From contig JAKZHN010000029.1 of the NCBI GenBank assembly GCA_037179335.1, forward strand, positions 372,001 to 436,000: a stretch of DNA of 64,000 bases, given 5' to 3'. A program made the position numbers and the translations under genes. The stretch comes from Cyclaneusma minus (lineage: Eukaryota; Ascomycota; Leotiomycetes; Marthamycetales; Marthamycetaceae). The first letter of the stretch is position 1. The number at the start of each line of letters is the position of its first letter. Under the pieces are notes generated by a model. The model saw only the letters and a program-made list of their open reading frames with translations. It was not told where the DNA came from and searched no databases. This document shows, one piece after another, positions 33,293 through 44,720 of the stretch.

Positions 33293-33954
33293 AGTATTCG
33301 TTTTAGGAGGTCCCTATCCCCTTTCTCGGTCCTTTCACCTTAGCATATAAGGAGGGCTACAGGAAAAAAAAAATCAGGAGAACTTCCACCAATTGCCGCC
33401 AAAGAAAAATCGCGAAGGCCAAAAGAAATCAAGAATACAAATGAAAGGCAAAAACGAATCTCCCGCGTTTTACATGCACCTCCAGCCCGTCTTAGGCTGC
33501 GAATGCAAGTACTCCCCCTCAAGGAGCCATTTCTTTATTTCCCAGGTAAGCCGGTCGAACCCTGGGCACTTTGCTTTCCAAGCTAGAATAATACACCAAA
33601 TATGCAGAAACCATTGCGCTAAGAAGCCATCGCCGCTTGGAAGGACAGTTGCGTTTTCGGGTACCTATATATGGCAAGGCTGGCGGTGAGCTGGGAGCGC
33701 GGAAGGTTGGTGCTGTCATCCCGTGACCGACATGTGACCCGTGCTCACTGCTGCTGGGCTTTTGACCTTTGCAATTAATTGTCTTCCGCTTATTCTGAGA
33801 GCTTTGAGCATAGGGGTGAGCTGGATCCTACCTATCTGGAGCTTGGAAATCTGGGACGTGCGGAATCTAATTGGGCTGCCGCACCTTTGATGTAAGGCGC
33901 AAGAATGGTTTGCTTGTCGGTCTTGCAGGCATGGCTCTCTCAATTTCAATTTCA

Positions 33955-33957
<3 letters not shown>

Positions 33958-33984
<27 letters not shown>
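33958..33984 (+). repeat. (TC)n microsatellite
   Basis: A perfect TC dinucleotide run of 27 bp. Confidence 0.95.
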
Positions 33985-33985
<1 letters not shown>

Positions 33986-34291
33986 CCCGCTTTGCTGCTT
34001 GCGGGAGGAATATCTTCAGTGATTTGGGATATGTTTGAGAATTAGGAACGCCCATGTGATGTCGAGCATTGCTCGGCGAAAAGTCGAAAACCTCACATAG
34101 CACACAAAGCTTGACAGTAAACTGCAATAACTGCGCCGGAAGCTGGCCGTAGGTACTTTTGCCATGTATAAACTCCTTTTCATGGTGTACATTTTCTCGC
34201 TCAAAAATGCTCAAGCACACCTGTTTTTCTCCATCTCTCGGCTCATCTTCACCATCCTCCCCGCCTTAACCCCTTTTCCAGCAACATTCCA

Positions 34292-35496
34292 TCAAAAGCG
34301 ATGGCTTCTCTGTTGCGCTCTGTAAGCCGTGTACCCGACGTATGCGCCCCCAACAACGGCGAAGAACATGAATATCTTGAAAAGAAACCACGTCCAACTG
34401 CCGCCCTGCTTCTGTTTCCTCCCCGCCTGGCGACCCTTCCTCTTGCCATCCTTATCCCTAGTTCCCGACGCCGTGTCCGCGGTTCTTGGGCTGTACAAGT
34501 TGTTCGCCTGCACCGAAATGATATCGTGGTTATCATGCAGCTCTCCCGTCTCGGCGGAAAAGCCCAGATACGCCACGCTCGGAATCGCTGGCGGCTCGGT
34601 CGTCTCGAAGCACAGAATCCACTCATCCTCCTTCTTATACTGCAGCTCCAACTTCAAGCTCTTGTCTTGGAAATACGTCAATCGGGCTTTCGTGGGGATG
34701 CTTGCGGTTCGGAGACCGCGCGCGGAGCAGCCGGCGAATTCGTTCGCTTTGCCGTCGTTGTTCTTGTCGTAGGCGGTCTGGCCGTCGCCGACCATGGCCA
34801 TCACGTAGGGGAAGACGGTGCCTGGTCGGTTGTTCTTGTAGGTGTCGAAGAAGATACCGAGACCCTCGAATTTGTCGGTGTGGCCGAAGACGGTGCCAGG
34901 CTGGGCGCGCTGCTTGGTGAGCCACATGGCGAAGCCATCACCGTGGAGGTTGCCTTTGCCCGAAATGGAAAATTCGACTTCGATCTATAGGACGAGGCTT
35001 AGTTTGCGACAAGGAGAAGCGCGGAGTGAGGGCAAGGCTTTACCTCCCAGTTTGTGGCAGTTAGGGGAACTCGTGAAAATATCCAGCCTTCTTGTGATGG
35101 CCGGTCTGAGGTGAGGCGAATGTATCTGCAATGGCCAGGGTAAGTATACTGCACAAGGTGGCCGGCGTAGTGTGGATGGCGTACTTGTCGGCCCGTATTA
35201 TAGTATCTCCCCCAAAATCAAACCACCGACTCTGTAAATCGGAATCCAGATATGGCTGTTCGACAGCGTGATTAGCGGGGCATTTCGACGGGCAGATCGA
35301 GGCAGCCTACCTGGACCAGAGTGTGTGTTCGAAGCTAGGAGACGGGTCAGCAGTCATGTAACGGCAGAGTGGACAGTTTTGGCAGGCTTGCACTTACAGG
35401 AATGGACTTGACATTAGACTTATCCTCCTCAGCGGCAGCTCCTCTCAGAGTACAAGCCGCCAGGCACAGGGCGGCCAGCGACTTCTTGAACCACAT
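34292..35496 (-). CDS. L-type lectin cargo receptor (VIP36/ERGIC-53-like)
   Basis: Five exons (35496..35398, 35334..35311, 35255..35185, 35125..35044, 34984..34292) join to 322 residues. The second exon is only 24 bp (LRTHTLVQ) but restores the conserved SIPLRTHTLVQPYLDSDLQSRWFDFGG. A signal peptide (MWFKKSLAALCLAACTLRGAAA) comes first. The legume-lectin fold follows with YIRLTSDRPSQEGWIFSR, GDGFAMWLT, a calcium-site region FEGLGIFFDTYKNN, and HDIISVQANNLY. A basic linker and one C-terminal membrane helix (WFLFKIFMFFAVVGGAYVGY) end in the short cytosolic tail RAQQRSHRF. Such type I proteins bind high-mannose glycans and carry glycoproteins between ER and Golgi. Confidence 0.92.
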
Positions 35497-35958
35497 GATC
35501 CCTCTTCTCAGCAGTCCAGGCGCCTTGATAGCTCAGTCACCGGTGCGCAAGGAAGCAGTGGGCCTCGCACGCAGGCATGCAGCAGTGGGAGGTGGAAGTC
35601 GAAGTCAGGTGAAGTCTGAAGGAGAGCTCGGTGCAGAAACAGACGATTGGGTTCTCAGATCTAGATTCGCATGGATCAGGCGGTGGGAGGTTGGCAGGCC
35701 AAAAGCACAAGCTGATGTGGCCTCTCAGCGACAAGCATCCGCACGGCGTCGCATGCGCGCTCGGCTTCACGACTAAAGTTCGACGTTGCTCCCCTGTCCC
35801 GCGCTGCCTCAGGTTGCAAGTCAAATCAATTGATCGTCATTTTGAAGCTGCACCAGCTGCCGTGAGCTGAAAAGTTCAGCCTACTCAGTTTCCACGTCCA
35901 CTCGCTACGTTGGAGAAAAGTACCATTCCAGCTCTCTCTCGACCAAAGATTCACAACA
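35497..35958. promoter_or_regulatory. Shared divergent promoter, lectin / tim13
   Basis: 462 bp between opposite start codons. Open frames through it have no conserved features. Nothing more specific is seen. Confidence 0.4.
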
Positions 35959-36326
35959 ATGGACGGCCTTGGTTCCCTCAGCAGCTCTTCCCAAGGCCCT
36001 CAGACCGCCGCAATAATGCAACAGGTCCGCCAGGAAAATGCCGTCCAAAACGCCAAACAGCTGATCGAGGTATGCACTTCCATCCACAATCTGATTCCGA
36101 ATTCCTGGCAGAACGAAGTCACTGAATTGCACAATAGAAAGTCAACGAACACTGCTTCGAGAAGTGCGTCCCCAAGCCCGGATCCTCTCTATCGAGCGGC
36201 GAGTCGACCTGCTTCACCCAGTGCATGGAGAAGTACATGAGCGCCTGGAATACCGTCAGTAGGCAGTACATTGCAAGGATACAACAGGACCAGCAAGGTG
36301 CCGGCTCGTCCAGCGGCATGTTCTAG
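35959..36326 (+). CDS. tim13: Mitochondrial intermembrane-space chaperone Tim13
   Basis: Exons 35959..36069 and 36138..36326 join in phase 0 to 99 residues, the normal small-Tim size. The joined protein has the twin CX3C motif (CFEKC and CFTQC, 15 residues apart) after an N-terminal helix with MQQVRQENAVQNAKQLIEKVNE, and ends in a helix and a Ser/Gly tail. With Tim8 it forms a hexamer that escorts hydrophobic precursors across the intermembrane space to TIM22 or SAM; the cysteines form disulfides via Mia40. It was recognised only after splicing, since neither exon alone shows both motifs. Confidence 0.93.
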
Positions 36327-36613
36327 GTGGATGGCCTTTTCATGCTTCAACCGGAAGATGCGTTTATGGGGACGGGGTACATCACTTGTGCTATTATCGA
36401 GCTCGCCTCGCATCACTGCTGTATTTCAAACATAGAGACAGGGCCTATGGAGAAGCATGGCTCCGGATGGGAAGGATATAGGTCGGACATCAAGAAGTTC
36501 CCCTTTTCCCAACTCTGGAATGAACGCCGAGAGAAGCAATGGATATCCGCGACGCCGTACTACCTTTATTTCCTGACTTCCGTGCACGCTGGCATTACTA
36601 TGTTTTTACCCGC

Positions 36614-38853
36614 CTATCGCTTCGTGAACTTCCCATATCTCTGCTCCATTCTCATGCTCTCTTCTTGACTCGGCAAGGGCCCTCTTCTTCTGATGCTCCC
36701 GCCTCCACTGCTTCCGCCATTCTCGTTCTGGACCTGCGGCGGTGGTGGCGGCGGCACACCGAAGCCCGGCGGAAAGGGGAAAGGCGCCCCAGGGCCCATC
36801 ATTCCAGGGGGTGGTGGAGGAGCAAATTGTCCACCCACTCCACCAGGTGGGGGAGGTGGGGGCAAGCCGGCCTTTCTCATCATCTCCTGGAGGGCGGCAA
36901 AGTCTGGTGGGTTATTGGGGTCGATGGGAGGTAGAGGAGGAGGAGGGCCCGATCCATTGATCCCAGGGAGATTGAAAGGCAGTGCCGATGGTGGCGGCGC
37001 GTTGCCCATGCCAGGAATTTGTGGCTGTGGTCCGCCCATGCCTGGTAGAGGCAACCCAGGAATACTGGGGAAGCCAGGTTGTTTGGACGGCATCTTCTGG
37101 TCAACAAGTCCTTCCATCTCATCCTCCATTTCTTGTTCTTCCTCCTCTTGTCGTTGTCTCCGGCCGCCGCGTCTATCCCACGTGCCCTGGGCCTCCGCAG
37201 CTTGCTCACCAATATGATATCGATCACTGAAAGTGTCGGTATCACCCGGTCTAGCGCGAGTCCAGAATCTTGTGACTCGATCGTTCGATCCAGATGCAAG
37301 TATGTGACCAAGTGGATGCCAATCCAGGGACCAGATGGCAAAGTCGTGCGCATATGGCACCTTGTGGGCAGGATATATGGGCTGCACTGGTGCCGTCACA
37401 TGATCAGGGACGTCGAAAGGAGCAAGTACCGTAGATTCGCCTTCAGGGGTGTTAGGCTCGTCAAGCAAGTAGTGGAAAAGAGATCCGTCGGAACCACCAG
37501 TGCTCAACAAAGAAGGATGAATCGGGTGCCATGCTAGAGTAGTTACGTCCTTTTCGTGGCCCTTCAGGAGACATATGTCTCGCATCATTCGCAGGTCGAA
37601 GACTCGGGCTGTTTGGTCTCGAGCCGAAGTTGCAAGGCAGAGTCCATAGCGGGGCTCAAACAGTGTCTTGCTGATAGGGTTTTTGTGGCCGTGAAGGGTA
37701 GTCAAACATCGACCATTTCGGGGGTCCCAGAGCTTGACCAAGTGATCTTTGGAACCTGATACCAACAGTCCCTTGGTGGGGTGCCAGTCAACACACTTGA
37801 CATCCCAGCCATGACCGGTAAGCGTTGACTCTTCGACCCCTCCAGCAAAGTCGAATATCTTCAGGTTAGAATCATCCGAAGCAGTGACAAATTTGGAATC
37901 GCTGGGGCTGAATGCAATGTCGCGGATGGGGTCGGTGTGGCCCTGTATGACTTGGACGTTGTTGAAGTTCGGCTGCCAGTATTTGATTATTCCATCGTGG
38001 TCTGCAGACAATAGCCAGTCGTCATTGTGCGAGTATGAGAGGGCTCTGATGGCAACATCGTGAGCCTGCATGATAGTCTCAAAATTGAAGCCCATACCGT
38101 TCCATAGCGTGAACTCTCCGCTGCTGGATCCGGTGAGCAGCCTTCTTCCTTCGGGGGTCCATCGGACAACATTCACAGGATGCTTGATCTTGTTCAGAGA
38201 AGAATGGAGATGACGGGCCGGCACTGTGTCGGCAGGGCTGTCAAGACGAGCCAGGGGCGGCAGCATCTGCACAAGAGTCAGCTCCCGGGTCGCGCGGTCA
38301 AAGAAGGCGGACGACAAACTCACGTCAACAATGTAGCTTGGACTTGGCCGCTCGAATTCCCCGGAATAGCTGCCCTGATAGCGAGGCTTGCGGTTTCGCA
38401 TCCAATGCACCATGGTTGAGCCATAGTCGGTGACAGGACCTTCAAAATTTTTCTTGTAAGCTGGACGTTGTTGCCATTGATCATATGAAGGACGGCCATA
38501 AAGGATTTCATGCTTGGGCCCCGTGGAGGCCTCAAGGGGGGGGCGAACAGCCTACCATACTACCCGAGGAGCATTGACAGTGTTGTGGGGAGAAGCAAAG
38601 ACGGCGGATCTGACTTTGTCGAAGAGACACCGCAGGGGAAGGGAAAGCGCAGGTGAAGGGAGAGCGGCAGGGAGAAGGGAAACCGAAACCAAGCGGATTG
38701 GGTTCACAGATGCTACGGGCAGGGCAAGCACTCTCAAGCAAAGAAAAATGTGAACATACGTTTCCCCCGTCCTCTGGAAAAAGAAGAAGGTCCCTCATAA
38801 CCACCGCCGCCGCCGCCTCCAGAGTCACGATCGCCGCGTGATTCGTACGCCAT
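36614..38853 (-). CDS. pfs2: Polyadenylation factor subunit Pfs2 (WDR33 homologue)
   Basis: Exons 38853..38760 and 38439..36614 give 639 residues. The N terminus is Gly-rich (MAYESRGDRDSGGGG) and, with the acceptor after TTTTGAAG, joins as GRGKRPVTDYGSTMVHWMR, a typical Pfs2 entry. Another acceptor 26 bp further upstream keeps the same phase and would add about nine residues (YKKNFEG). Seven WD40 repeats follow (about 130-450; HSSLNKIKHPVNVVRWTPEG, LTGSSSGEFTLWN, SADHDGIIKYW, SGSKDHLVKLWDPR, SGSNDRVTRFW). The C-terminal 170 residues are Pro/Gly-rich (PPPPPGGVGG, GMMGPGAPFPFPPG), as in filamentous fungi and WDR33. Pfs2 is the scaffold of the cleavage/polyadenylation factor that recognises the pre-mRNA 3' signal. 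Confidence 0.92.
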
Positions 38854-39380
38854 TATCACCGCTTCATCTCCTCAGCTTAGGAGTGAATTGAACGAGTGTA
38901 TCTGGAACAAACGGCCTTCGTCCTCGGATATTGGCGAGGCGTTGCGAAGAAATGCGGTACAGCAGAGCTCCTCGAGGCGGATATATTTGAAGCTCTTGTG
39001 CGCAAATGCAGGACTGTCGTCTGTAGATGTCGTCCAGCCTCTCGCGAAGGCTGAGGCTAAGCTCCACACACGGCACGGGCCTCCTCATGCCAGCTGCTCT
39101 GGGCCTAGTGGCACCTCGGCCGCGTTTAGTATGTGCCGGCGGCCGCTTCTAAGTTTAATCTGCTTCAGCCTTGCGACGCTTTCACTTTCACACGCGCTTC
39201 GCAGAACAATACGAAAGTTGCGCCAACGGCATGGCTTTGTTCCTGGCCTCCATAAGTTTCCTGCCGACGAAATAGACCGGCCTGTTTGGCAGAGTGTCTT
39301 TTCTCTTGATTATGCTCTCCTAACTTCCTCTCCCTACAGAAGAAGACTGTTCCGCGCCAACATCGCAATTCGCAGCCAAT
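38854..39380. promoter_or_regulatory. Shared divergent promoter, pfs2 / ste14
   Basis: 527 bp. Overlapping ORFs exist on both strands but carry no recognisable features. No TATA box stands out. Confidence 0.4.
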
Positions 39381-40300
39381 ATGACGACTCCCCTTCCCGT
39401 CCCGTCAGCCTCGAATGGCGATCCAAGCATCTCTCAGCCTCGAAACCGAGTTCCCTCGTCCCATGTGTCCAATGGTGGCATCGGCGCATCCAACATGACC
39501 CCGCGGTCCGATTCCCCGTCAAGCTTTGATAGAGAACTTCTTCCCTCCGGTGAAAGGTCCCTCTCTGCCATCGCCCTTCGAGCCTTTTTCATTGGCATCA
39601 CCTTGGCTGCCTCCTCCATCTTGACCGCATATCTGCTCCTTGCCATTAGGTCTCCGCTGTGGCGAGCACCCTTCTTCGTTTCCTCCTTGGCCCTTTTTCA
39701 CTACCTCGAGTTCCATCTCACAGCACACTACAACACGCGCTCCACCGCCGTCTCCTCCTTCCTACTTTCATCCAATGGCGCCGCCTACAACATCGCTCAC
39801 GGCACAGCGCTCGCGGAGTGCCTGCTTACCGCCTTCTTCTTTCCTTCGTGGTCCCTTCTGCCACCGTTTTGGAGCAAGGCGGCGCTATCAGCAGGTCTTC
39901 TCCTGATGCTACTAGGCCAGTCCGTCCGCTCTGTTGCTATGAAGGAAGCAGGCACAAACTTCAATCATCATGTGCAGCAGCGCAAGAACAATGAACACAT
40001 TCTCGTCACAAGTGGACCATACCAGTATCTGCGCCATCCCAGCTATTTCGGCTTCTTCTGGTGGGCGCTAGGAACCCAGCTGGTCCTGGGAAATATTGTT
40101 TCCTTTGTAGGTTATGCTATCGTGCTCTGGAATTTTTTTAGCAGCCGAATTCGAGGTACGTCTTGGCCCCGTGGCGCCATTGGTGCTTTGAGCTGACCGT
40201 GTTCGATGTAGCCGAGGAAAAGTTCCTAGTCCAGTTCTTTGGGGACGACTATGTTCAATACCGTCGGCGTACACCCGTGGGTATCCCGTTCATCTGGTAG
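39381..40300 (+). CDS. ste14: Protein-S-isoprenylcysteine carboxyl O-methyltransferase (ICMT / Ste14)
   Basis: Exons 39381..40155 and 40212..40300 join to 287 residues. A Ser/Pro-rich N terminus of about 65 residues is followed by several membrane helices and the conserved C-terminal catalytic region: HILVTSGPYQYLRHPSYFGFFWW (cofactor-binding RHPSY), then EEKFLVQFFGDDYVQYRRRTPVGIPFIW across the intron. ICMT of the ER membrane methylates the C-terminal prenylcysteine of CaaX proteins such as Ras, Rho and a-factor-type pheromone, using S-adenosylmethionine. All diagnostic residues are present. Confidence 0.95.
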
Positions 40301-41064
40301 CAACTACAGCCATCCCCCCAGCCTAGGAGGCGGTTTCGGGCGTTTCGGGAGATCGATGTGGATATGTAATGGGTCATTGGAGTACTTCGGCTAGTAAGCC
40401 AGAAACACATAGGCTCTGGGTGGGCGCATCGTCTCATACTCACGTCTATGATGAGATGTTGTCGAAATTGCATACGTATGATCAAGTGTGGCGCCAATTC
40501 CCTCACAAATAGAAAATGGAAAATATAGCCAGGGCAATCGGTGGTGCTGTATGTTTGTGTAATAGTATCCTACTTCTGTGCTTGAGAGATGACTATTACA
40601 GGCTCTTCGTGGGTTAACAGGAGCCGCATCCCGCAGTTTGCGAGGCGTAAATAGTAAAATATAAAGTGAACTGTCAAATCATTCAAATGCCTCTACAGTG
40701 GGACGACAAAAGTCTGCACCCCCTTCCTGAATTCCACGCGTGGCAGTAGTTAGCTATCCGCCTGTCGAATTCAAAGTTCAGACCCGTCTTTATTTTCATT
40801 TTCCTCTGGGGTTGTTCTTGATCTCCGAAGATATCCAATCCCTAGGGATATTTCCAATCACTGGGGATATTCCCAATCACCAAGGATATTATTATTCCCA
40901 TCAAAAAAGCTTGGCAGATTCAGAGTAATCAGGAATTCGTAAAGTAATTTGAATACTCTGCTCGTCGAAAAAGTGTATCCTCCTATATTGCATTAATCTA
41001 TCGCAATCCTAATTGTCTATACCTGTACCGTTCTGAGCCCCTGAAACTCGGGTCGAGACCAAAT
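40301..41064. other. Convergent intergenic region with short repeat array
   Basis: 3' flanks of ste14 and the DGAT1 gene, with a short 19-bp array at 40825-40900. Nothing else is seen. Confidence 0.5.
40825..40900 (+). repeat. 19-bp repeat array, forward, short
   Basis: Four units (GGGATATTTCCAATCACTG, GGGATATTCCCAATCACCA and flanking decayed ones). It also reads partly as an open frame, which is only a consequence of its composition. Confidence 0.8.
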
Positions 41065-42760
41065 TTAGGCAGGGATGGGCGCTCTGCTAACAGTTCCATA
41101 CTTCGCCTGCCACGCAAAGAAATACAGCAGAGCTGCCAGCGGCTGCCCGATGAGCGTGAAAGAAACCCAGAAAATGGCATTGCCGGTAGTCTGCCAGAAA
41201 TGGCTTTTCATTTTCTCGAGAGGCGCGGTGATGGCGATCAGAGGAATCTGGGCCACCATGCCAATGAACGCAATACCTGCAATATCTGTTAGCATAGCTG
41301 CTGACTTCGCTGAAAGGAGCACAGAATTCTTCGTAAACTTGCCGATGAGATTGTGGGTTGGAACCCCGACCATGAGCTCGTGCAAAGCTCCTGAAAAGAC
41401 GAAGACGGCAACGCTAGCCCACTTATGGCTCCAGCCCCTACCGATCAGGGGTGAATATACGTGGCGTTTCATAAACGAATAGACAGGTTTGTTCCACGTT
41501 CTCCAGTAAACCCCCAGACTTGCACTATTCCACCAGTCGGTGTAGAATTCTCGGTCGCCGAACATCATGATCTCGGCCAAGGCGTTCAAGAAGCTTTGGA
41601 AGAGAGCGAAGAAGCCTGCAAGCCAGCATACCAGCGAGATCGTGGAGAGTTTCATCAGACGCTCCGCGATGGAGAAGATCTCGAGGTTGTTGATCTTGTC
41701 GATCGAGTTTTGTAGCAGGGGGGCTGCGTACTGGGCGCTAGCAATCCATATAAAGACGCTCAGCCCAAACGTTTCCCCAAGTCTTTTCAGCACAAACAGC
41801 CATCGGATCTTCTCGGTGCGAGGGTACACGGGCTGGTAGACCAGAGTAGGAGCCCACCAAAAGTATGTCAGGTTTTTGAGATTGATGTTGTTTGGATACG
41901 GACATTGTGAGTAAATCTCCGGTAGAGCATCTTCCGGGCGCTGGCCGGGATGGATGTAGGCGTGCCGTAAGTCTCGGTTCGTGAAGGCGTAACTGGCAAC
42001 TTTGAGCCACACTATGATTGCGTGGAGCTCACATACGGTGCCAATAAGTGGGTGATGGACATAGTAATAGACTGTCGCGCTCGTGACGAACAGACAGAGT
42101 GTGGCATTCAGTCCATGGAGCCATGCAATTAGCTTCCATGTCGATTGGAATCTCTTCTGTTCGTCTTCAGTCGGATTTGAAGGTCCGTCTCGTTTTTTGT
42201 TGAAGGCCACGGACGACCTGGCTTGGAAAGCAGCACTCAGTTCGATGATGTATGCTCCTAGCAGATGGCATGGAATGATAATATACAGAGCAAGGCCGAG
42301 CAATAGATCTTGGCGTCTGTAGTCGTGGCAAGCAATGCATATAAGGACGCCGTACTACTGACGATTAGCAGTTGCCATTGCTAGGGCTCCGTCCGTCCAC
42401 CCACCTTCTTGAAATTCTCAATCATGAGACGCAGATTGCCCACAACTAAGCATAGAGGTCAGGCCAATTCTCTGATAGGTTTGAGAGGGACCACGCACCC
42501 AGAACAATGACCATCAAGTTCCTGAAGCCAAGGAAGCTTGGGGCAGCGGTGGCATCGTGAGATAGACATGATGTTCTGGGAGTGGAATGCACAGCCGCAA
42601 CATGTCTGTATCTCCTCACAATTCTGGACGGTCTGGACGAGGCGGGTGCCACATGTACGCCATTCTCGGCTGGTTGTCCATTCGTTCTCCTGAGAGATGG
42701 GGGATGAACAGTCTCCGTCTCGGTGGAGGTAGCACTGGCAGCATTCGACGCTGGCGCCAT
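41065..42760 (-). CDS. Diacylglycerol O-acyltransferase type 1 (MBOAT family)
   Basis: Exons 42760..42499, 42445..42405 (41 bp) and 42354..41065 join to 530 residues, as expected for DGAT1. A Thr/Ser/Pro-rich N terminus is followed by the DGAT1 entry NLMVIVLVVGNLRLMIENFKKYG, split over three exons, and about eight membrane helices. Hallmarks are FYTDWWN (fatty acyl-CoA site), the PPL-like QCPYPNNINLKNLTYFWWAPTLVYQ, and the catalytic His in SGALHELMVG (about 426). The enzyme makes triacylglycerol from diacylglycerol and acyl-CoA in the ER. A sterol acyltransferase is less likely given the FYTDWWN context and the QCPYPNN segment. The first donor is GTGCGT. Confidence 0.93.
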
Positions 42761-43539
42761 GTTCTCGGCCAGCGGCTGAGAATTGACCAAAGTCGAGAGC
42801 AGGCTGGAGGATCACGGCGAGAGACTGGAGAGAGAGAGAGAAGGCAAGTAGAGCAATCGACGTCCAAGGCCTCAGGATGGGCGAGACATGTTGGGCTAAT
42901 GCTCGGGCCAATACAGGCTACAGTACATCAAAGTGCGGGCAGCTACGAAATAAGTGTGTCGCGATAAGGCGGTGCCAGGATGGATGGCGAAACACGTTCT
43001 TGAGTGCGGGAAGAAGGCTGAGGATAATTAAAGTACATGCTGATAGGGATAGCCTTCGAGGGGCGAGCATAAATTTAGTCTTTAGAGGACCGTACCGCCC
43101 AACTCTCCACCGGCATATGGCGCCCATGGCTTTCCATTGGTTGTCTTGCCTCAACAAGCTTGACCACAGCGCCCCCGATCCGGAGAGGCATGCGCCGTGC
43201 ATACAGCGCGCTTCCGACATTCTACGAGTATATGTACCTAGGTTCTGGCTGTGTGTATTTTAATGCCATGATCTCGGTCATCGGCCCTCGCCCTACACCT
43301 TGGCCCAATTTCAACTACCTAGTCATTGTACTCCAAGCCAACGGCTAACCATCCACTGCGGTCAGCTACTTGATCCTGACTGACCGTCTTGCGACTGTTG
43401 GGTGAGTTGGTATGGGTGAGTTGGTATCGAGCTACATCGACGGGAACCCAACAAAGTGGGCCTTGCGCTGACTCTGTTTCAAAGATCCGAGTCAATCGTT
43501 CACGTGGGTAGAGTTCCCCCTTTCTTTTGCGAGCAATTG
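42761..43539. other. Intergenic region
   Basis: DGAT1 promoter on the left, 3' flank of rrp45 on the right. A CACGTG box occurs at 43501-43506. No gene is supported. Confidence 0.45.
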
Positions 43540-44471
43540 CTATCTTGCATTCTCGGCGCTAAGTTCTGCCATCAAGCCCCCTTTGTCTCTTCGTTTCGCA
43601 TCTTTCTCCAGGGTGTTTGTAATTGTGTCCGAAAGCACCTTTACCTTTTCCAATGCTGTATTCGTGCAGTTCAACAAGGCCACGGCATCCACGGGCACGC
43701 CCCCGAGCTTGGCGATCTGACATATCTCTCCATGTTTGTTCATGCTGATAGTGACCGAGCCTTCCCTCAATTGTTCCTCGAGATTGGTGGCATCGAGCAG
43801 GACCGTCTCGCCCCCTGCGTAGAAGCTGAACGTTATGCAGAGCGGGAAGTGTAGCAAGCTCAGCGGCACGGGTTCCCTCTCGGCCAGAGTATAGACTGTT
43901 ACTTCCTCGCCCTCGATGCTCGTATCGGGTTTCCTGAAATGGCGCAGTGCGGCGATGACAGCTACGCAGCTAGCATCTATCAAGTTCCCGTCATGCTCGA
44001 TGACATGGACGTCGGCGCGAACCGACCAGCATTTTTGACCAGCGATCAAGCAGAGGGATTCGGTGTCGAGGGCCGACGATCGACGGATGGTCTTCTCGAG
44101 AAGTCGCGATAGAAGGACTTCGGCCTCGGTGGGGCGCGAAACTTCGAAGGCGGGAGATGCTAGAGGGGAGAGCTCTGTGGTGATGGTGAAGATGCCATCG
44201 AATTTGCGTTCGGCGGACGGCTTGGTGACTTCGGCAGAGATCTGAACGGCGACTCTGCGGATTATTAGCCTCTCTAATGGCAGCAAGGCAGGGAGATTTG
44301 CACCGACCTCGTCTTGACTAGCTTCACGTTTGCAACACCGAATTCATCGCCAAAGGTGAGCTCCAGGCCACGGAACTCGTCCCAGGCTCGGCCGTCGACG
44401 CGTACGTTGTCCTGGAGGGCGCGGAGAACGAACTGCCTCTCATTCAGAGAAGGCTCCGCTTCTCTAGGCAT
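43540..44471 (-). CDS. rrp45: Exosome complex subunit Rrp45 (RNase PH fold)
   Basis: Exons 44471..44308 and 44254..43540 join over a 53-bp intron (donor GTCGGT, GCTAAT branch near the acceptor) to 292 residues. MPREAEPSLNERQFVLRALQDNVRVDGRAWDEFR is the canonical Rrp45 beginning. The RNase PH domain continues with FGVANVKLVKTRVAVQISAEV, ALDTESLCLIAGQKCWSVRADVHVIEHDGNLIDAS and GGVPVDA. Rrp45 is one of six catalytically inactive RNase PH-type ring subunits of the eukaryotic RNA exosome, which degrades and trims RNA 3' ends in nucleus and cytoplasm. It is divergent from the spliceosomal gene cwc15, 249 bp apart. Confidence 0.93.
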
Positions 44472-44720
44472 TGGGTGGGAGTTTGCCTGGTAGAGACAGG
44501 CAAGCTTTCATGCTTCTCGCGTTTGGCGGGGTGGAAGGTGGAATTTGCGATGCTCGAAATAATAATTTGGGCCGCACACTAGCGCTGGCGGCCGCAGATC
44601 TCGCGTGGCCCGTGCGTACTGCTCCGGCCTTATCGCGTGGACCAAAGTTCGCAACTCTCCAGTCAACTTCGCGACTTTGACAATTTCCGACTCCCAGCTC
44701 CTGCAAGCACATCTCGTAAA
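44472..44720. promoter_or_regulatory. Shared divergent promoter, rrp45 / cwc15
   Basis: 249 bp between the two start codons of an exosome and a spliceosome gene, implying overlapping control regions. Confidence 0.45.

Larger units (their letters stand above)
33095..34291. other. Convergent intergenic region with microsatellite
   Basis: No supported gene. It holds a decayed copy of sin1 exon 3 sequence (33250-33292), a poly-A run near 33364 and a (TC)n microsatellite at 33958-33984. Confidence 0.5.

Noticed and set aside
33550..33570. Possible tRNA T-arm (GGTCGAACC-like)
   Set aside because: The flanking bases do not pair as a five-base T stem and no anticodon or acceptor arms are found.
36693..37217. 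Gly/Pro-rich plus-strand frame over the Pfs2 tail
   Set aside because: Complement of the Pro/Gly-rich codons of Pfs2; no independent support.
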